Assembly: GCF_003071065.1 (NCBI RefSeq)
Contig: NZ_QCXX01000010.1
Coordinates: 124,614 to 188,613 of the forward strand
Source of the DNA: Sphingobacterium athyrii
Lineage (GTDB): Bacteria > Bacteroidota > Bacteroidia > Sphingobacteriales > Sphingobacteriaceae
DNA length: 64,000 nt
Reading direction: 5' to 3'
Positions 15,843 to 25,401 of this stretch are shown one piece after another. How positions within the stretch are numbered: position 1 is the first letter of the stretch; every line of letters starts with the position of its first letter. Position numbers and translations under genes: made by a program. The notes under the pieces are model-generated. The model did no database searches. It was not told the origin of the DNA and worked only from the letters and a program-made list of their open reading frames with translations.

Positions 15843-16853
15843 CTAAAGAGATTTCCGGATGATAACTTGAGTAGGATTGCGTTCGTTTAAAGTTTTCTTT
15901 TGAAGTATAGCTTCTGCCGCCGCCTTTCCCATCGCCCAAAAATCAGTAGATATGACCGTAATGCCCCCTTCAAGGATCTCTTTGACGTCAGTGTCATTGT
16001 AGGAAATAAGACCTATATCCTCCCCCAATGTAAACCCATGTTTCTTTGCCAATTTAATTAAGGATACATCATCGGAATCATAGCGGCTAAAGGTGATAAA
16101 GGCGGTGTACTGCTCAAATTTTGTCTCATCTACTTCTGGTAGAATGTCATAATTGATTCCCGATTCCTTACAGTAACGGACGAATCCATTGATAACATGT
16201 TGGGCATGTAAGGCTTCTGGATGTGCTATAAGTATAATTCTTTGATATTTTTTGATATTGTGCTGCAGTAGCGTAAGACTATTATAAATATCGAATTCAT
16301 AATCCTGATAAATAGCCGTATAATCTCCTGAGAGCCCAAGTTGATTATAGTCGATGATAATCCGCTTATTTGGTGGTATGAGGTTGATGATGGGGGCGGG
16401 ATCATCTTTCAAAAATGTAACAATGACAAAATGCGTATAGTTGTTGATGTTTTCGGTAATAATATTACGGAATACATTAAAGTTGTGATGGTGAAAGTAG
16501 ACATCGATCGCCGCTGCACCTTTAGTTTCAGTTAATAACGATTGATAGATCTGTTCACGCATGGTATTCATTTTGTCGAGAAGAAGCAGGATACGGTAAG
16601 AATGTTGTACCTGTTTTTTCTTGACATAATATCCTTTCCGATAAACAGACTCAATTACCCCCTTTTCGAGTAGATAGTTAAGACCTTTCAAAACCGTTTC
16701 TTTGCTCATGCCGAGCTGATCCTGCAATTGATTTAATGAAGGGATGCGGTCTCCGATATGTAAATCATCCTTTTCGATCAATGTATGGATGTGATCGACC
16801 AATTGAAGATACTTCATTCGGGAGCCGTTGCCTGTTTCGCTTGTAATGGACAT
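15843..16853 (-). CDS. GntR-family regulator with periplasmic-binding-type effector domain
   Basis: A 336-residue transcription factor. Residues 14-78 form a GntR winged helix (HIGDRIPSLNQLQDQLGMSK, then GVIESVYRKGYYV). The rest is a LacI/PBP1-like sugar-sensing domain that ends with the typical GKAAAEAIL segment. Such GntR-LacI hybrids regulate carbohydrate loci in Bacteroidota. It is divergent from the SusC gene at 17100, with 246 bases between them, and is probably the local regulator of that locus. Its 3' end touches the tRNA-derived repeat array. Confidence 0.88.
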   Translation of the reverse strand: MSITSETGNGSRMKYLQLVDHIHTLIEKDDLHIGDRIPSLNQLQDQLGMSKETVLKGLNYLLEKGVIESVYRKGYYVKKKQVQHSYRILLLLDKMNTMREQIYQSLLTETKGAAAIDVYFHHHNFNVFRNIITENINNYTHFVIVTFLKDDPAPIINLIPPNKRIIIDYNQLGLSGDYTAIYQDYEFDIYNSLTLLQHNIKKYQRIILIAHPEALHAQHVINGFVRYCKESGINYDILPEVDETKFEQYTAFITFSRYDSDDVSLIKLAKKHGFTLGEDIGLISYNDTDVKEILEGGITVISTDFWAMGKAAAEAILQKKTLNERNPTQVIIRKSL

Positions 16854-17050
16854 GTGATGAATAGTGATTTACGATAATAGAGTCAAACTTAGATAAACTT
16901 GCTTTTATATGCAAGTTTTGGTGTATCCTAATCCAGAGGTAGGTTTAACTATTTTCTCTCCTTTTAAGACGATCTCTAAAAAAAATAACATCTTTTTTCA
17001 CTTTTTTTTTGCAACGGCAAAGATAATTTATACTTTTATAAAAGCAAACC

Positions 17051-17068
17051 AGTCTAGACCAGACTAGA
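17051..17068. promoter_or_regulatory. Putative GntR operator upstream of the SusC gene
   Basis: AGTCTAGACCAGACTAGA contains overlapping inverted repeats: TCTAG-ACCAGA-CTAGA (17053-17068) and AGTCT-AGACC-AGACT (17051-17065). It lies 32 bases before the SusC start and in the only gap between the regulator and the locus. GntR-type regulators bind short palindromes, so this is the best candidate site. The assignment is by position and symmetry only. Confidence 0.5.
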
Positions 17069-17099
17069 TTGCAAAAAATAACTAATTATAAATACGACT

Positions 17100-20000
17100 A
17101 TGATGCTATTTAATTTAAGGGTTGCCCTGCTCTTGGGTACTCTTTTTCTCTCCTACTTTGCTTTTGGTCAACAGTCCTCGACTGTGAAGGGTGGAGTATT
17201 CAATACGGAAGGAAATCCTTTAGTTGGGGTTACGGTTTCAAATCAAAATAAATCTAAGACAACGACCACAGATTCGCTCGGCAACTTTTCAATAACTGTA
17301 ATTTCACCTAATGAGCCACTGCTATTTTCAATGGTGGGTTATGTTGCTGTAAAGAAAACAGCAGCATTGGGCCAGTTTATGCAGGTCAAATTACTGCAAG
17401 ATACGCGCATGCTGGATGATGTTGTCGTTATCGGTTATGGTACGACCACTAAACGTGATCTGACCGGAGCGGTAGGTCAGGCTAATCTAACAGATATGCG
17501 CAAAGCCCCCGTAGCCAACTTTGAGGAGGCCTTAGCTGGTCGGGTAGCTGGCGTTAAGGTGAGTTCAAATGATGGACAACCGGGTGCGGAACTCAGTATC
17601 GTTATTCGGGGTAATAATTCCGTCACCCAAGATAATTCCCCACTATATGTGGTTGATGGATTTCCCGTCGAAACATCTGTTGGCAACACCATTAATCCCG
17701 AAGAGATTGAATCTCTGGAAGTATTAAAGGATGCTTCTGCGACAGCGATTTACGGAGCCAGGGGAGCAAACGGGGTTGTCCTCATAACAACCAAGAAAGG
17801 TAAGGTTGGAACTCCGGTTATTAACTACAACGGCTGGGTAGGACTCAATCAGATCATCAAAACGCAGGAGCTGCTAAATCCTTATGAATTTGTGAAATAT
17901 CAATTGGAACAGAATCCCACCCTCTATACAGATATTTATCTAAAGGATGGTAAGACTCTGGAAGATTACCGCGGCATGGAGGGTATCAATTGGCAGGACA
18001 AAGTTTTTAGAAATGCAGTTACCCATAATCATTCTATAGCTATACGTGGTGGTACCGATCGTACACGATATGCCGTTTCCGGATCATTATTAAATCAGGA
18101 TGGGATCATACTAAACAGTGGGTTTAATAAATATCAAGGAAGAATTGTGCTGGATCAGACCATAAACAAGAAATTAAAAGTAGGGTTGAATTTAAACTAT
18201 ACAGCCTATAAGCGATATGGTACCGTAGTGTCAGAGTCTCAGCCTAGTCCGACAGCGAGTCTGATGTATGGAATATGGGGATTTAGGCCAATCACCGGAA
18301 ATCCACTTACAGATGCCTCGCTGATAGATGATCTTTTTGACCCGGATATGGATCCTAGCTTAGGTACTGATTTGCGAATCAATCCCTATCTAGCCGTGCA
18401 GAATGAATATAATCCACTGTTCAGTGCAAATCTCGTGGCCAATGGCTATTTCGAATATAAATTGGCAGATGAGTTGACGTTTAGGGCGACTGGTGGTTAT
18501 ACACGTATAAACCAGCGACGGGAAGTGTTCTTTAACTCAAAATCCAGAGCAGGACATCCATTTTCAAACAATAAAGTAAATGGTTCTATTTGGAACAATG
18601 AGATCACAAATCTATTGAATGAGAATACGCTGTCTTATGACAAGAAATTTAAAGGTGGGCATAGGCTAAAGGCTGTAGTCGGGTTTACAGTGCAAGATAT
18701 TCGAAACTATACCAACGGTTTTACATCTATTTTGGTACCTAATGAAACATTGGGTATCAAAGGGTTGGACGAAGGGCAGATTACGATGGCGCCGGTTACG
18801 GACGCTTCCAGCGGACTGATTTCCTATCTAGGGCGGCTTGATTATAATTATCGCTCAAAGTATTTGCTGACATTGTCTTTCAGAAGTGACGGCTCCTCCA
18901 AATTTCCAAAATCAAACAGATGGGCTTATTTCCCTTCGGGATCTTTTGCATGGCGATTGAAAGAAGAGAATTTCATGAAGCCGATAAAGATCATCAGTGA
19001 TGCAAAGTTGCGAGTTGGAATAGGTTCAACCGGAAATAATCGCGTATCAGAATATGCTTCATTGACTGCCTTGCAGATGAATCCAGCCTCAGGCTACAGT
19101 GTGGGCAACAGCGCCGGTCAGGGAATGGTACCGACGAATCTTGGAAATCCAAACTTAAAATGGGAGACCACCGTTCAAACCAATGTTGGCCTCGACCTAT
19201 CCATACTCAAGAATAGAGTGTCACTTACTACAGACTATTATCACAAAGAGACGCGTGACCTATTATTGAATGCGACCTTGGCTCCCAGTATGGGATTCCT
19301 TACCGGATTCAAAAATATCGGTCGGGTATCTAACAGCGGAATCGAATTTACATTGGAGACCAAAAACGTACAAACGCCCAATTTCTCCTGGAATTCGAGC
19401 TTCAATATCGCATTTAACAAAAACAAGGTCCTTGAACTCAACGAAGGGGAGCCGAGTTTGGCTACACGCGTTACCTGGGGTAATTTCAATAATGCCTATC
19501 CTTATATAGCAATACCCGGACAGCCGATCGCTTTATTTTATGGCTATCTTTTCGATGGTGTATACCAATACGCAGATTTTGATCTGGCCAACGGGAATTA
19601 TCTACTTAAAGCAGGTCAGCCTAATAATGGTACCCCCAGAACAAATATTAAACCGGGCGATATCCGTTTCAAGGATATCAATGGTGACGGACAGGTAGAT
19701 AATTATGACCTCACAATAATAGGTAATCCAAATCCAAAACATATTGGCGGATTCAACAACAACTTTAATTATAAAAACTTCGATCTGAATGTCTTTTTAC
19801 AATGGAGTTATGGAGGAGACATCTTAAACGCCAATCGCATTGAGTTTGAAGGTGGGGATCCTGTTGCGCGTGGTTTTCTGAATATGTTTGCATCTTTTGC
19901 CGATCGCTGGACGCCAGAAAACCAGACCAATGCACTCTATCGTGTCGGAGGCCAGGGGCCAGCTGTTTATTCTTCCAGAACGATTGAGGATGGATCCTAT

Positions 20001-20234
20001 TTGCGACTAAAGACCTTGTCTTTAGGATATACATTCAGTACTGATCAGCTCCGAAGATTACGAATGAAATCCATACGACTCTATGTGGCTGCACAAAATC
20101 TAGTTACATGGACAAAATATTCAGGGCTCGATCCCGAAGTGAGCACCCGTCCTGGAGCATTGACCCCTTCATTTGACTGGTCGGCTTATCCGCGTCCTCG
20201 TACGATGACCGTAGGACTTGACATTAATTTTTAA
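17100..20234 (+). CDS. SusC/RagA-family TonB-dependent outer-membrane receptor
   Basis: 1044 residues. A signal peptide ends near AFGQ (residue 24). It is followed by a carboxypeptidase-regulatory-like domain (about 28-110), a TonB plug with DDVVVIGYGT, VIRGNNS and ATAIYGARGANGVV, and a long beta-barrel ending in an aromatic residue (GLDINF). It imports oligosaccharides captured with its SusD partner, powered by TonB. It begins a co-directional locus running to 34330 and is separated from SusD by 17 bases. No N-terminal STN domain is present, so control is probably through the GntR protein and not an anti-sigma factor. Confidence 0.96.
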   Translation: MMLFNLRVALLLGTLFLSYFAFGQQSSTVKGGVFNTEGNPLVGVTVSNQNKSKTTTTDSLGNFSITVISPNEPLLFSMVGYVAVKKTAALGQFMQVKLLQDTRMLDDVVVIGYGTTTKRDLTGAVGQANLTDMRKAPVANFEEALAGRVAGVKVSSNDGQPGAELSIVIRGNNSVTQDNSPLYVVDGFPVETSVGNTINPEEIESLEVLKDASATAIYGARGANGVVLITTKKGKVGTPVINYNGWVGLNQIIKTQELLNPYEFVKYQLEQNPTLYTDIYLKDGKTLEDYRGMEGINWQDKVFRNAVTHNHSIAIRGGTDRTRYAVSGSLLNQDGIILNSGFNKYQGRIVLDQTINKKLKVGLNLNYTAYKRYGTVVSESQPSPTASLMYGIWGFRPITGNPLTDASLIDDLFDPDMDPSLGTDLRINPYLAVQNEYNPLFSANLVANGYFEYKLADELTFRATGGYTRINQRREVFFNSKSRAGHPFSNNKVNGSIWNNEITNLLNENTLSYDKKFKGGHRLKAVVGFTVQDIRNYTNGFTSILVPNETLGIKGLDEGQITMAPVTDASSGLISYLGRLDYNYRSKYLLTLSFRSDGSSKFPKSNRWAYFPSGSFAWRLKEENFMKPIKIISDAKLRVGIGSTGNNRVSEYASLTALQMNPASGYSVGNSAGQGMVPTNLGNPNLKWETTVQTNVGLDLSILKNRVSLTTDYYHKETRDLLLNATLAPSMGFLTGFKNIGRVSNSGIEFTLETKNVQTPNFSWNSSFNIAFNKNKVLELNEGEPSLATRVTWGNFNNAYPYIAIPGQPIALFYGYLFDGVYQYADFDLANGNYLLKAGQPNNGTPRTNIKPGDIRFKDINGDGQVDNYDLTIIGNPNPKHIGGFNNNFNYKNFDLNVFLQWSYGGDILNANRIEFEGGDPVARGFLNMFASFADRWTPENQTNALYRVGGQGPAVYSSRTIEDGSYLRLKTLSLGYTFSTDQLRRLRMKSIRLYVAAQNLVTWTKYSGLDPEVSTRPGALTPSFDWSAYPRPRTMTVGLDINF

Positions 20235-20251
20235 ACTAACCTTTGATCAAG

Positions 20252-21817
20252 ATGAAACGCATTTTTATTTTTTCCATATGTATCGCTTGTCTAACCAGTT
20301 CATGTTCCAAATTGCTGGATAAAGAACCTGACTTTGTGACCACTGAAAACTATTTTCGAAATGAAAGCGAATTGATGAACAGCCTCAATGGCGTTTACAA
20401 CAGACTCATCGATACCTATGGGCGCATGTATAGTCGAGGGCTTTTCAGTTATTTTGTCGTGAGTGACGAAGCCTATTTCAAGAATATATCAATCAACAAT
20501 ATTCGAGTGATGGTCATGGACGCTGCTGATCTGGACATTACTAGATTGTGGGAGACTTTATACGAAGGGATAAATCGGACAAATTTATTATTGGAAAATG
20601 TCGATCGCGTAGAGATGGATGGCACCAAGAGAAACGCCATCAAGGGCGAAGCACTCTTTATGCGTGGATACTACTATTATCTCTTGACCGATTTCTTTGG
20701 AAAAGTACCTTTAAAACTGTCCTCTACGCAATCACCCAACGACCCTTATCCCGCTCAGGCTACACTGCCCGCTTTGTATGCACAAATTGTGAAAGATATG
20801 CAAGAAGCAGAAAATTTGGTCCACGAAAGCGGTGTCGTAGCCAACGAAAGAGTGTCCAAAACAGCCGTTCAGGCCGTACTGGCCCGTGTGTTCTTAAAAA
20901 TGGCCGGACAGCCTCTTAATGACCGGTCTCGTTATCAGGATGTTATCGAATATACGGATAAAGTAATTGCTTCAGGGAAACATCTGCTCAATCCCAATTA
21001 TAAGCAAATATTTATCAACCATTCACAAGATATCAACGAACCGAAGGAATGCCTTTGGGAAGTTGGCATGTTTGGAAATAAGATCGGCAACATCGATCAG
21101 GCTGGTATGGTTGGTATCGAGAACGGTATAGAATGTCCCGATGAACGTATTGGGTTTTCAGGCGGAGCAATGCGGGTTACAGCCAAATTATACGATCTAT
21201 TTGGTCAGAAAGATACAATGCGGCGCGATTGGAGTATCAGCCCCTATCGATTTGTTACTACTGCAGGGGTTACGCAAAAGCAATATTATAGCACAGCTCA
21301 GCTTTACGAACGAAACCCCGGAAAATGGAGACGGGAATATGAGGCCGGTACTAAAGTGAGGAGTGCCAATTCGACCAATTTTCCAATTATAAGGTATAGC
21401 GATGTCTTGCTGATGAAAGCGGAAGCAGAAAATGAGGTCAATGAATCCCCCACAATAGCAGCCTACGAAGCACTTAATCAAGTTCGTAGGAGAGCTTTTG
21501 GTAAGGCATTAAATGAGGTCAATGGAGCTAGTGATGCGCCGATCGGAATGGATAAACTAGCCTTTTTAGACTACATACGCGACGAGCGCCTGCGTGAATT
21601 TTGTTTCGAAGGTACCCGTAAGCATGATCTGATTCGTTGGGGCATTTACGTGCCCATTATGAATGCCTTGGGACGTGAAATTTCGGTCAATGCACCCGCT
21701 GCACACCGATATGGCGGTAATGCTGGCCTGAATACGACAGAGAGAAACGTGCTGTTTCCCATACCAAACACAGAAATAACCATTAATAAACAGATTATTC
21801 AAAATCCGGGTTGGTAA
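20252..21817 (+). CDS. SusD/RagB-family glycan-binding outer-membrane lipoprotein
   Basis: 521 residues from the ATG at 20252; a TTG three codons upstream is in frame but less likely. The signal ends in a lipobox, LTSSC, with Cys18. The SusD helical TPR fold is visible from NYFRNESELMNSLNGVYN and GEALFMRGYYYYLLTDFFG, and the C-terminal FEGTRKHDLIRWG and LFPIPNTEI signatures are present. It is the surface partner of the SusC receptor just upstream and determines glycan selection. Length is normal for the family. Confidence 0.95.
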   Translation: MKRIFIFSICIACLTSSCSKLLDKEPDFVTTENYFRNESELMNSLNGVYNRLIDTYGRMYSRGLFSYFVVSDEAYFKNISINNIRVMVMDAADLDITRLWETLYEGINRTNLLLENVDRVEMDGTKRNAIKGEALFMRGYYYYLLTDFFGKVPLKLSSTQSPNDPYPAQATLPALYAQIVKDMQEAENLVHESGVVANERVSKTAVQAVLARVFLKMAGQPLNDRSRYQDVIEYTDKVIASGKHLLNPNYKQIFINHSQDINEPKECLWEVGMFGNKIGNIDQAGMVGIENGIECPDERIGFSGGAMRVTAKLYDLFGQKDTMRRDWSISPYRFVTTAGVTQKQYYSTAQLYERNPGKWRREYEAGTKVRSANSTNFPIIRYSDVLLMKAEAENEVNESPTIAAYEALNQVRRRAFGKALNEVNGASDAPIGMDKLAFLDYIRDERLREFCFEGTRKHDLIRWGIYVPIMNALGREISVNAPAAHRYGGNAGLNTTERNVLFPIPNTEITINKQIIQNPGW

Positions 21818-21842
21818 ATCTGGTGGATCATAAAATAAATAG

Positions 21843-22733
21843 ATGAAGATGAAAATAGTGTTAATATATCTCATGCTGGCCATTTTGTGCGTCAGTTGCA
21901 TGAAAGAAGATATCGCCAGTGCCGATATGGAGGTCAGGACAGATGCCGCTAGTTACAAGGTTGGCGACACCGTTGTCTTCCGATTTGAGGGTGCTCCAGA
22001 CAATATTGTATTTTATTCTGGAGAGAACGGACACAACTATGAACTGAAGGATCGTCTTTATGCGGATAACGATTTACAGGTGGATTTCAAAACACTTGTC
22101 CAATGGGGTGTTATTTATGACAACCTAAAATTATTGGTTTCCAATGATTTTACCGGAATATACACAAAAGAAGAGATCGACAAAGCCACGTGGACCGATA
22201 TTTCCGAAAAAGCTACTTTCTCCACTGGGCAAGACAATACACCTTCTGGAATCGTAAGCCTGAAATCATATCTCAGTCCAGTTGATACGGCATCACTTTA
22301 TCTGGCATTCCGATACACAGACGCTCAAAAGGCCCAACAAAATAGATGGGTCGTTCGCAGTTTTAATGCGGTAAAAGTATCACCTGAGGGCGTGCAGACT
22401 AATGTTGCCACGATATCCAATGCGGGCTGGAATGCCGTAAGTTTTCTAAATGACAGTAAGGTATGGACCATTTCCGCAACACAGCTATTGATGCATGGCG
22501 GTGTTGCATCCGATACCGACAATGATGATTGGGTGATTACCAAAGGCTTTAAAGTAAGGGAGTCCATCGCGGACAAAGGCGTAGCACTAAAAAACATCAG
22601 CTCAAACCTGCGGGAATACAAATATGTATACAAAACTCCCGGAGTCTATAAAGCCGTGTTTGAAACCTCCTCCGTGTGGTACAGTGGCCGCAAAGAAGGG
22701 TACGCCGAAGTAACAATTAATATCCAGCCATGA
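21843..22733 (+). CDS. DUF5017-type surface lipoprotein
   Basis: 296 residues with a lipoprotein signal (CVSC, Cys19). The N-terminal domain, YKVGDTVVFRFEGAPDNI followed by FYSGENGHNYE, is typical of DUF5017 proteins encoded next to SusC/SusD in Bacteroidota. The rest is predicted beta-rich. It probably acts as an additional surface glycan-binding protein for the locus (inference from position). The stop codon overlaps the ATG of the next gene (ATGA), showing translational coupling. Confidence 0.8.
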   Translation: MKMKIVLIYLMLAILCVSCMKEDIASADMEVRTDAASYKVGDTVVFRFEGAPDNIVFYSGENGHNYELKDRLYADNDLQVDFKTLVQWGVIYDNLKLLVSNDFTGIYTKEEIDKATWTDISEKATFSTGQDNTPSGIVSLKSYLSPVDTASLYLAFRYTDAQKAQQNRWVVRSFNAVKVSPEGVQTNVATISNAGWNAVSFLNDSKVWTISATQLLMHGGVASDTDNDDWVITKGFKVRESIADKGVALKNISSNLREYKYVYKTPGVYKAVFETSSVWYSGRKEGYAEVTINIQP

Positions 22734-25381
22734 TAGATATGCAGCTGTTAACTAGAAGATACGGTCATTGCGACGGAGTATGGAGGACGATGATAATACT
22801 GCCATTGCTTTGCTTTGCGAGTGTTTTCGCACAAAGCGGGGCTGATGTGAGCTTGAAAAATAGTAAGCTACAACTGATCTGGAGTCGCGATAAAAATGGT
22901 TATCATCTTCAGTCCGTTACCCTAAACGATGGCCTGGGGCAAAAGGAGCATTTAACGATGGCTGCACAGCAGCGAACGATCCTTTACGCAAAAAATAAGC
23001 CGCTGGACAGATCTACAATTGTTTATGATCATGCTGGGAAGCTTATTCACTTCCCCGATTCTCAATATCGCTATGTGATTCCAGTGTGGTCACAGAGTTT
23101 GTCACCTGTGAGCCTGAATACTGCAGGTGAAATATGGCACTATCAACCGACTGCAGTGACTTCAACTTCACCCTCGGGGCTGAGATTTCAATACGAAAAC
23201 GAAAAAATTGCCCTGTCAGAAGAATGGAACCTTGATCCGGATCAAATGCATGATATCCGTGTAAAGATAACTTTAAGGGCGAAAGAAAACGGTTATTATT
23301 CCTTGTCCACGCCATCACTGGCGATTGCCGATCGCCAGCAGTTTCAGTGGGCGGTGATTCCGGGATTATTTCAAGGAGCGGCGCTCAATCCTGACTTTGT
23401 GGATGCCTACGCTTACGGACACGGTATCCCGGATCGTCCGGTCATCGTCCGCGAACGTACTGTCTCCACCTTAGCTTCGCTATTGACCACGCAATCTGGA
23501 GTGACCTTAGCAACCGTGGCCGAACCGGGAACAGCAAGGGACCCTTGGTCAAAAGATGCAAAGACACATTCAGACTGGAAGCTCGGATTGTCATTGATGA
23601 ACCGAAATAAGGAGCTAACACCGACACTCTATCACCCGGTTCTAGGTGAGGAGGGGTCCTATTTGAAAGAAGGACAAGAGATAACATTTTCTTTTCGCTA
23701 TACAATTCAGAGAACTTCTTGGTATAATGTACTGGGGCATGTGATAAAAGATGTTTATAAGTTTAGTGATTTTTTAAAACTGAAAGAAACAAATCGCTCC
23801 TTAACGGATCGTCTTTACGCGATGTATGATTATGTCATTGCCGATAGCACCTCCAAGTGGCGGACAGCAAACTATAAGAATGCAGTAATCGGAGCCCAGG
23901 ATTATCTGGGGGGAGTATACGGGTCTGAGAAAGATGCCATGAAAAACTCCGATTACGGTGCCATGTGGATGCTGGCTACGCTGACCGGAGATAACAAACT
24001 GAAGCAACAGCGACTACCGGCAGCCTTAAACTTCAAGTTGCAACAACAGCAACAGCAACCGGGATTCTTTTATGGATCAGCCGCAGGACAGTATTTCCTA
24101 TATCGCGGTCAACGGTTTACCGAAGAATGGGGGCCCTATAGCGAACCCATTGGTACCAGCTATTACATGTTGATGGATATCGGTAATATATTACTTTTTG
24201 AGCCAGATCGCTCTGATCTTAAGCAAGCGTTACGCAAAGCCGCAGATTGGTTGTTGTCCAAAATGCATCCCGATGGGCATTGGGAGGTTGCCTATGATAA
24301 TAAGACCGGTAGCGCCATGTTTGAGGATGTATCCGATCTCCGGCCAACATTTTATGGACTATTGGTTGCGCATCAGTTGTTAAAGGACGAAAAATATAGA
24401 GAAGGAGCAATCAAAGCCGCAAACTGGTTTGTCAGACACGCAGTGGAAAAAGGATGGTTCCTGGGAGTTTGTGGCGATACGCGATTTGCACCTGATTTTG
24501 CAACGGCACAGTCTATACAGGCCCTCCTCGATATGTATACATTGACCGGCGATCTACGCTATCAGACAGCAGCCTCTCAGGTCGCCAGATATTATACAAC
24601 ATCAATCTATACACACCCCATCCCCACTCGGGAGGTTAAGCATGTGAATGGTATCGATCGTCAGGATTGGGAGATTAGTCAAGTAGGGTTGGGATTTGAA
24701 CATGGCGGTATTATGGGGTCTGCAAATCATCATGGTCCTATTTTGCTGTCGAGTCATGCGGGGCTGTTTGTAAGACTGTATGCACAGACGAAAGACAGCT
24801 TATTGTTGAATATGGCAAGAGCCGCTGTCTGGGGACGGGATGCATTTGTGGATGCAAATACCGGGGTTGCTTCTTACTACTGGGATGCGATGAATAAAGG
24901 GGCAGGGCCATTTCCGCATCATGCCTGGTGGCAATTGGGATGGATTACCGATTATCTGCTCTCCGAAGTAACGGTTCGTTCCAATGGTAACATCTCCTTT
25001 CCGAGTGGATTTATAACACCTAAAGTAGGGCCACATCGCAGCTATGGTTTTGAAAAAGGGAGCATATTCGGCAAGCCTGTTAATCTGAAAATGAAAAAAG
25101 GGCTTATCAGCCTTGATAATGCACATATAGACTACATTCTTGCTACCAACAGCGACAATAAAGAACTCTATGTTGTTTTGCTGAACAATAGCGTGAATCC
25201 ACAACAGGTTGGGCTGAAATTAGATGCAGGCCAATCCCGGGATCTTTTTGAACTAATTCATAAGGAGGCCTATCTTCTCAATTCCGACGGGACGGATGAG
25301 ATGCGGATGGCAGCATCCTCAGACTGGAAAATTTCCCTGCCGGCAACAGGGCTAAAAATAATGAAAATCAGTTATCAATAA
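22730..25381 (+). CDS. Large secreted protein with alpha/alpha-barrel domain, possible glycan hydrolase or lyase
   Basis: 883 residues with a hydrophobic export segment ending SVFAQ (about residue 35). The first 330 residues look beta-rich. From about 360 a repeated helical pattern appears (GAMWMLATLTGD, ALRKAADWLLSKMHPDGHWE, GAIKAANWFVRHAVEKGW, RPTFYGLLVAHQLL), typical of six-hairpin glycosidase or polysaccharide-lyase toroids. A beta-sandwich tail follows. The family was not recognised with confidence; similar proteins sit in polysaccharide loci. Candidate catalytic residues were not identified. Four-base overlap with the upstream lipoprotein gene. A run of five and then three Gln codons occurs near 24045. 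Confidence 0.6.
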   Translation: MIDMQLLTRRYGHCDGVWRTMIILPLLCFASVFAQSGADVSLKNSKLQLIWSRDKNGYHLQSVTLNDGLGQKEHLTMAAQQRTILYAKNKPLDRSTIVYDHAGKLIHFPDSQYRYVIPVWSQSLSPVSLNTAGEIWHYQPTAVTSTSPSGLRFQYENEKIALSEEWNLDPDQMHDIRVKITLRAKENGYYSLSTPSLAIADRQQFQWAVIPGLFQGAALNPDFVDAYAYGHGIPDRPVIVRERTVSTLASLLTTQSGVTLATVAEPGTARDPWSKDAKTHSDWKLGLSLMNRNKELTPTLYHPVLGEEGSYLKEGQEITFSFRYTIQRTSWYNVLGHVIKDVYKFSDFLKLKETNRSLTDRLYAMYDYVIADSTSKWRTANYKNAVIGAQDYLGGVYGSEKDAMKNSDYGAMWMLATLTGDNKLKQQRLPAALNFKLQQQQQQPGFFYGSAAGQYFLYRGQRFTEEWGPYSEPIGTSYYMLMDIGNILLFEPDRSDLKQALRKAADWLLSKMHPDGHWEVAYDNKTGSAMFEDVSDLRPTFYGLLVAHQLLKDEKYREGAIKAANWFVRHAVEKGWFLGVCGDTRFAPDFATAQSIQALLDMYTLTGDLRYQTAASQVARYYTTSIYTHPIPTREVKHVNGIDRQDWEISQVGLGFEHGGIMGSANHHGPILLSSHAGLFVRLYAQTKDSLLLNMARAAVWGRDAFVDANTGVASYYWDAMNKGAGPFPHHAWWQLGWITDYLLSEVTVRSNGNISFPSGFITPKVGPHRSYGFEKGSIFGKPVNLKMKKGLISLDNAHIDYILATNSDNKELYVVLLNNSVNPQQVGLKLDAGQSRDLFELIHKEAYLLNSDGTDEMRMAASSDWKISLPATGLKIMKISYQ

Positions 25382-25401
25382 CCATTTAAACAACCAATAA
25401 C

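Noticed and set aside
24040..24065. CAA/CAG run in the 883-residue protein as a variable repeat
   Set aside because: Only five plus three glutamine codons with mixed codons; too short to support variability.
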